Below are positions 58,382 through 64,000 of a stretch of 64,000 nucleotides of DNA, one piece after another. Every line of letters starts with the position of its first letter. The first letter of the stretch is position 1. A program made the position numbers and the translations under genes. The stretch spans positions 16,253,310 to 16,317,309 of the forward strand of contig CM040430.1 of the NCBI GenBank assembly GCA_022702705.1. Direction: 5' to 3'. The notes below the pieces were generated by a model. The model was not told the origin of the DNA and did no database searches. It worked only from the letters and a program-made list of their open reading frames with translations. The stretch is from Papilionanthe hookeriana x Papilionanthe teres (lineage: Eukaryota; Streptophyta; Magnoliopsida; Asparagales; Orchidaceae).

Positions 58382-59110
58382 GTTACATGGGAAATATCAC
58401 ACCTCCGACGTACATCCGGTAGGCATCCTTGCCGAGGATGGCTTGGAAGGTGATGTTATTGACCATGTACCTCACTTATTCGGACATGGATTTTTGACGG
58501 ATGATTCTTTTGATGGATCAACAAAGATCATACACGGTCCGTTTTGAGTCTACATGGATTGTATGAAATATATTCCGAGATCGAGTTGTATGATGTATTT
58601 TCAACATGATTGGAATGAAAGTGACCATGTCGCGTTTTTGGCCTTCACCTCTTTTGTGCAAATTGATTAGGAAACGCCATTAAAGTTAAATGAACTTCGA
58701 ACAAAGAACGAGAAAAGAAATAAAAAAAAAGAATAAAAGAAAACTTTCTAAAAAAAAATCGAAAAATGACAAACACCAAGTTCACATGAACATTAAATAA
58801 ACGATAAAATAAAATTTGAACCATTAAAAGATAAACGAAATCAACACAAATCTCGAAATTCCATCCTTCCGAACTTGAAATCAAATTCCATCCTTACAAA
58901 TTTCAAATCGAATCCTCGATCGAATTCCAAATCCGATCTCGATCGAGTTTCGAACTTGATCTTCCAAATTCAAATCAAATCTTAAATCAAATTTCGATCG
59001 AGTTCGAACTCATCCTTCCAAATTTCCAAAATTCCGAATTCGATCTTTCCGGGCTTGAGTCTCGATCAAATTTAAATTCGATTTCTTCCGGATCTCGAAT
59101 CGAATATCGA
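58382..59110 (+). other. Copy B 3' UTR, proximal part
   Basis: Non-coding, matching copy A around 30700-31150. It then becomes rich in TCGAA phrases (58850-59110). Confidence 0.5.
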
Positions 59111-59119
59111 TCAATCAAT

Positions 59120-60475
59120 CGAACCTTTTGGGTCGAGGATTTTACATCAAAGCTGCTTGCTTTAGGATTCTTTTCTGATTGCCTTTGAAATACATCAAAT
59201 TCGAACCTTTTGGGTCGAGGATTTTACATCAAAGTACCTTTGCTTTAGGATTCTTTTCTGTTGCCTTTGAAATACATCGAATTCAAACTTTTGGGTCGAG
59301 GATTTTACATCAGATACTTGTTGCTTTAGGATTCTTTTCTGTTGCCTTTGAAATACATCAAATTCAAACCTTTTGGGTCGAGGATTTTACATCCAAGTGC
59401 CTTTGCTAGGATTCTTTTCTGTTGCCTTTGAAATACATCGAATTCGAACCTTTTGGGTCGAGGATTTTACATCAAGTTGCCTTTGCTAGGATTCTTTTCT
59501 ATTGCCTTTGAAATACATCAAATTCAAACTTTTGGGTCGAGGATTTTACATCAAGTACCTTGCTTTTAGGATTCTTTTCTGTGCCTTGAAATACATCAAA
59601 TTCGAACTTTTGGGTCGAGGATTTTACATCAGATGCACTTGCTTTAGGATTCTTTTCTGTTGCCTTTGAAATACATCAAATTCAACCTTTTGGGTCGAGG
59701 ATTTTACATCAGTGCCTTGCTAGGATTCTTTTCTGTGCCTTTGAAATACATCGAATTCAAACTTTTGGGTCAGATTTTACATCAGCTTGCTTTAGGATTC
59801 TTTCTATGCCTTGAAATACATCAAATTCAAACTTTTGGGTCGAGGATTTTACATCAGTGCCTTTGCTAGGATTCTTTTCTGTTGCCTTTGAAATACATCG
59901 AATCAAACCTTTTGGGTCGAGGATTTTACATCGAAGTACTTTGCTAGGATTCTTTTCTATTGCCTTTGAAATACATCAATTCGAACTTTTGGGTCGAGGA
60001 TTTTACATCAGTGCTCTTTAGGATTCTTTTCTATGCCTTTGAAATACATCGATTGAACTTTTGGGTCGAGGATTTTACATCAAGTGCCTATTGCTTTAGG
60101 ATTCTTTCTCTATTGCCTTTGAAATACATCGAATTCAAACCTTTTGGGTCGAGGATTTTACATCAAGCTACTTGCTTTAGGATTCTTTTCTGTTGCCTTT
60201 GAAATACATCGAATTCAAACTTTTGGGTCGAGGATTTTACATCAAGGCTATTGCTTTAGGATTCTTTTCTGTGCCTTGAAATACATCGAATTCGAACTTT
60301 TGGGTCGAGGATTTTACATCAGCACTTGCTTTAGGATTCTTTCCTGTGCCTTGAAATACATCGAATCGAATTCCGGGGTTAAGGATTTTACATCAGAGAC
60401 TGCATTGCTTTAGGATCATTTCCTATCGCGATGAAATACATCAAAATCGAACTCTTGAGGTTAAGGATTTTATAT
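59120..60475. repeat. ~80-bp tandem repeat in the copy B 3' UTR
   Basis: About 17 units around TTTTGGGTCGAGGATTTTAC; starts near 59136, 59217, 59297 and 59378 give a period of 80-81 bp. Units differ mainly by 1-5 bp indels at one spot (between ACATC and TTGCTTTAGG) and at TTTTCTGTTGCC. It is unrelated to the 96-bp repeat of copy A. Confidence 0.88.
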
Positions 60476-60933
60476 CCGACACCACTTTGCTACGAGATCT
60501 CTTCTCATTGCAACGATTCGATCTAATCGATTCAATTTTCTTTCGAGGTTGGAGATGTTACATCTAAAACCTCGGAACTCCAATTTTAATTTCGAATCGA
60601 ATCCTTCGAATTAATTTTGACAAACTTGATCTAAAAAAAAAAACTCCGAGTTGAAATCTAAACTCACACATCAAAACATAAATTGAAACAAAATAAAATC
60701 TAAATCGAAATTCCCCGAGATCATGTGATTTGGGATTCACCTCCTTTTCCTTTCCCAGGCGAGAGTTCGAGAATCTCCGGTTCCGGAGACATACTTGACA
60801 CTCCCCGGCGAAACTCTTCTACTTCGTCCTAAGTTCGTCACTTGGACATACTGTGTTGGTTTTGTTGATCGCTTCGGTCAACACCAATACGCGCGGTGTG
60901 CTCCGTCGGCTCACCACACTATTGGGGTCCATT

Positions 60934-61492
60934 TGTTGACCTCATTTTTGATGAGGTCTTCTCTTCTTCTTTTTAGTGCTTAGGATCTAGCCTTAGGCTT
61001 TTCCTTTGGCTATCTTAGAGGACTAGAATTGGGACCCGCCTTTTAGAAATTCAAACCACTTCTAAACTCCACTGCAAACTCCACAAACTTGACCATAGAC
61101 CCCTAATCACCTAGAGGGTTGAAATCGAATGTGGAAGTTTAAAGGATGAGTTCTATAGGACTCTTTGGCCTTAGGGCCCCTACAGGTGGCACAGTGCAGT
61201 GAAGGGGCTGACTTACACTACACTTACACACTACATTTCCACACACTTCCTAAAACCACACCCATACCCAACTTAACCTCTGACTCATGTGGGTGATTCA
61301 CATGGATGGTCCTTAACCACTAAGCCCTTGGTAAGAGGGTTAGGAACAACATAGTGAATGCCTCGAAATGAGTCCTTTCATGGCTCATATGGGCTTGAAA
61401 TGGCTTCATGGCTCAACCAAAATGATTTCTTTCCACTTAAATTCACCCGATCTTCAATTTCCCAAATTTTCGATTTTTGACCCGGGACCTAC
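60934..61492 (+). repeat. Copy B 3' LTR, cut by the gap
   Basis: Matches 39575-40135 closely. It starts TGTTGACCTCA and ends at the N run. Confidence 0.85.
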
Positions 61493-61991
61493 NNNNNNNN
61501 NNNNNNNNNNNNNNNNNNNNNNNNNNNNNNNNNNNNNNNNNNNNNNNNNNNNNNNNNNNNNNNNNNNNNNNNNNNNNNNNNNNNNNNNNNNNNNNNNNNN
61601 NNNNNNNNNNNNNNNNNNNNNNNNNNNNNNNNNNNNNNNNNNNNNNNNNNNNNNNNNNNNNNNNNNNNNNNNNNNNNNNNNNNNNNNNNNNNNNNNNNNN
61701 NNNNNNNNNNNNNNNNNNNNNNNNNNNNNNNNNNNNNNNNNNNNNNNNNNNNNNNNNNNNNNNNNNNNNNNNNNNNNNNNNNNNNNNNNNNNNNNNNNNN
61801 NNNNNNNNNNNNNNNNNNNNNNNNNNNNNNNNNNNNNNNNNNNNNNNNNNNNNNNNNNNNNNNNNNNNNNNNNNNNNNNNNNNNNNNNNNNNNNNNNNNN
61901 NNNNNNNNNNNNNNNNNNNNNNNNNNNNNNNNNNNNNNNNNNNNNNNNNNNNNNNNNNNNNNNNNNNNNNNNNNNNNNNNNNNNNNNNNNN
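61493..61991. other. Assembly gap (499 N)
   Basis: Run of N. Sequence on its two sides belongs to the same LTR family in opposite orientations, so the true content and size are unknown. Confidence 1.
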
Positions 61992-62551
61992 AGTTAAGCT
62001 TGTAGGGGTATTTGGTAGTTTTGAGGAGTTTGGACTCAAGTGGGAAAGTGGACCATGAAGCCATTTCCAAGTCATAAGAGCCATATGAGGACTCATCTTG
62101 GATATTCAATATGCTGGTCCTAACCCTCTTAACCAAAGGCTAAGGGTTTGGGTCCACCCATATGAGCTTTCCAAAAGAGTTAAGAGACCAAATCAAGTGC
62201 AAGTGATCTCAAGATTTGAGGTGTGTGAGAAAGTGAGTGTAAATGTGAGGTTTATGTGTGTGTGTGTGAGTGAGTGTGTCCTAGCTCCAGACTAGACCAG
62301 GCTTTACCCTAAGACTTGACCAACCTATAGGAAATTTCACTTGAGTATTTTTATGCTTAAACTCATCCTCCTAAGTGCTATGAGTTAGAACTTAAGCACA
62401 TAGAACTCCAAGTGAAGCAAGAAAGTGTTTAGAATTTCTATGGGGGAGGGCTCCATCACTAGTCTTCTAAGATAGTCACTAGGAAAGTCCTAAGGCTAGA
62501 TCCTAGGCTCTTCTAAAGAAAGACTAGACCTCAACAAAAGCTAGGTCAACA
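61992..62551 (-). repeat. Inverted, diverged LTR of the Tat/Ogre family
   Basis: Minus-oriented LTR start (ends AGGTCAACA at 62551). It shares GTCCTAACCCTCTTA, CCATATGAG and the CTAGATCCTA region with copies A and B but is clearly more diverged, so it is a third family member. Its remainder lies in the gap. Confidence 0.7.
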
Positions 62552-62626
62552 CCGCTAAACATAATTTGGGTCAAGTTTTTTGCATATTAAGGAATATAAA
62601 TATCTACGTAATTACGGGTTGGGTCA
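62552..62626 (+). repeat. Tail of an Athila-type LTR
   Basis: CCGCTAAACATAATTTGGGTCA then AGTTTTTT..., with a second GGGTCA 53 bp later (62626). The same layout ends E1's LTR (52 bp) and solo LTR X (55 bp, 28470-28525). Confidence 0.5.
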
Positions 62627-63945
62627 AGGGATTAATTCGGATCAGCTCCGCTTAACCTGATTTGGTCCCAATTTAACCCATCTCGATTTAACTCGACCTA
62701 CTCTAAGCCAATCTAAACCAAGTAAGACTAGTTTGACCATGATCAAACTAGGCCATCCTGGGTCAGTCCTATTAAAATTTTGTTGACTTAAATAAATTTT
62801 AGGATAACGTGAAGGAAAAACAACCTAACTCAGATAAACTCGGATTACCTAGAGACTCATCCTAGATCTGTTCAAGCTAACTTAAACTAATCTAAAATAA
62901 ACATAGGTTAAGAAGTGTTTGACTTCGTTCGAGAACAAAAGCGCACTAGCCTTAGTCAGGGACAATTTGGGCTAAGGTGCAAACCGGCTAGGTGATTAGA
63001 GGTTAAGGAGTGTTTGACTTCGTTCGAGAAGAAAATCGCACTAGCCTTAGTCAGGGACAATTTGGGCTAAGGTGCAAACCGGCCGAAGAGAAACGACATA
63101 ATATGCACCCTAAAAACCACTAAAACTTAAATCTAAACAAAAAAAATATACAATTTAGTTTGAGAAGGTACTTTAGAGTCAACAACTAATGACTTTTAAT
63201 AAAGTACCTTTCAGTCACTTGTGACTAATCAAACTGCAAACCCTCAATGACCGTAGGACGACGAAACTATGGAATTCTGACCAGGTCATCCCATAAAACA
63301 AAACAAAAATATAATGAGCCAAGAAGTATTAAAAAACCTAAAGTTTTCAACCCATAAAATTAAAAAAGGACACTAAAACTTAAATAAAACTATAATGAAA
63401 TAAGATGATCGAACACAACTTTACCCCTACTACCCGGGTCTACGAAGATCTCTTAGATGACACAACTCATGATTGCTGACAGGAATCTTCAGGTCCGAGT
63501 AAGTTTGACCACCTCTCAGACTAATTATATTAGGGAACCTGACAACCTCAAGATGATATAAAGCCATGAGCATTATAAGTGGGTTGTCTAAAATAAAAAA
63601 ATATAATAACAAACAAACAATCAAATCACCAAACAAAAATATATTTTATGCTAACTATGTTTGCAGGGTTGCCAAAAACAAAAGGTGGGTGTTACCCTAG
63701 ATTTACTTTGCATGTTATTATAGTGTACTAACTCTATTTTACAGGGGCATACATTTAAAACTCAGAGCAAAGAATGAATCTCAACTGAACTTTTTATAAC
63801 AACATAAAACAATAGGATAGTTTGGGACCTTAAAAGGACTCTTTTGAACCATCATGTATCTACTACCCTTAGGATAGGAATTTGAAACTCCTTCCTTGAA
63901 AACGTCGACATTAAAACTTTCTAAGGACAACTCATAGCATTAATA
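62627..63945. other. Unassigned repeat-like sequence
   Basis: Contains a two-copy 95-bp direct repeat (62906-63085) and AT-rich text. No gene was seen. Confidence 0.35.
62906..63085. repeat. 95-bp direct duplication, 2 copies
   Basis: GGTTAAGAAGTGTTTGACTT at 62906 recurs as GGTTAAGGAGTGTTTGACTT at 63001. About 85 bp of each unit is nearly identical. Confidence 0.85.
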
Positions 63946-64000
63946 AGGAGTTTTCTTAAGCAATCCGTAAATTGATTAAGATGTAATTAACTATAAGGAC
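63946..64000 (+). repeat. Fragment of the Tat/Ogre LTR 3' part, cut by the window end
   Basis: AGTTTTCTTAAGCAATCC ... AGATGTAATTAACTATAAGG resembles 47352-47400 of the copy B LTR and the complement of about 25715-25765 in copy A. Confidence 0.55.

Larger units (their letters stand above)
39575..61492 (+). mobile_element. Tat/Ogre-like Ty3/gypsy element, copy B
   Basis: Plus-strand relative of copy A, from the 5' LTR start TGTTGACCTCA at 39575 to the gap inside the 3' LTR (starts 60934). It has the same gene order, including the AlkB-like ORF and a tandem-repeat 3' UTR. The internal region (48.2-60.5 kb) is full of short indels, poor in CAG/CTG and rich in CG. It abuts copy A's gag, consistent with insertion into A or a rearrangement; the far side is hidden by the gap. 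Confidence 0.85.

Noticed and set aside
61368..62136. Apparent long frames over the gap
   Set aside because: They consist almost entirely of N.
62552..62626. Reading this segment as the internal start of the inverted Tat/Ogre element
   Set aside because: It matches the tail of an Athila-type LTR (also at 28448-28525) and not the sequence flanking the LTR start in copies A and B.

Overview
The window is repeat-dense DNA from a flowering plant. The evidence is nested Ty3/gypsy LTR retrotransposons of plant lineages (Athila-like and Tat/Ogre-like), a plant RTE-type LINE with a (TTG)n tail, and one exon of a plant deoxynucleoside kinase. No prokaryotic, organellar, rRNA or tRNA gene was seen. 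The species cannot be named from the sequence.

Layout. 1-7483: AT-rich non-coding sequence with a relic exon of a deoxynucleoside kinase (2851-2997), a GAAC-type minisatellite, a MITE-like palindrome and a 60-bp tandem array. 7484-21169: a complete Athila-like element (called E1 here), bounded by LTRs of 1525 and 1547 bp, TG...CA ends and a 5-bp target duplication ATCTC. Its gag-pol is broken by a few frameshifts and stops. It carries two paralogous ORFs in the envelope position, each preceded by an array of short hairpins that also sits upstream of the LTR TATA box. 21175-25313: unassigned repeats, including a promoter-like block with hairpins and a GATC-rich minisatellite.

25314-39574: a Tat/Ogre-like element on the minus strand (copy A), with dual RNase H, lacking its 5' end. 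Its 3' LTR is interrupted by an Athila-type solo LTR (called X, 26459-28525). 39575-61492: a second element of the same family on the plus strand (copy B), abutting copy A inside A's gag. Its very long 5' LTR contains a LINE fragment with a 20-bp target duplication. 61493-61991 is an N gap. Beyond it lie an inverted LTR of the same family and unassigned sequence.

Main discovery candidate. Both Tat/Ogre copies carry, downstream of integrase, an extra ORF whose C-terminal half is an AlkB-type 2-oxoglutarate/Fe(II) dioxygenase most like the plant ALKBH9/ALKBH10 RNA m6A demethylases. The HxD, distal His and (in copy A) RxxxxxR residues are retained. A retroelement carrying its own RNA demethylase would be placed to act on its own transcripts. 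A second system worth study is the Athila-like element with hairpin arrays at its LTR promoter and before each of two extra ORFs.

Caution. Copy B is unusually poor in CAG/CTG and rich in CG compared with copy A, and its frameshifts cluster at such sites. Many of its lesions may be consensus errors at methylated CHG sites rather than biology.
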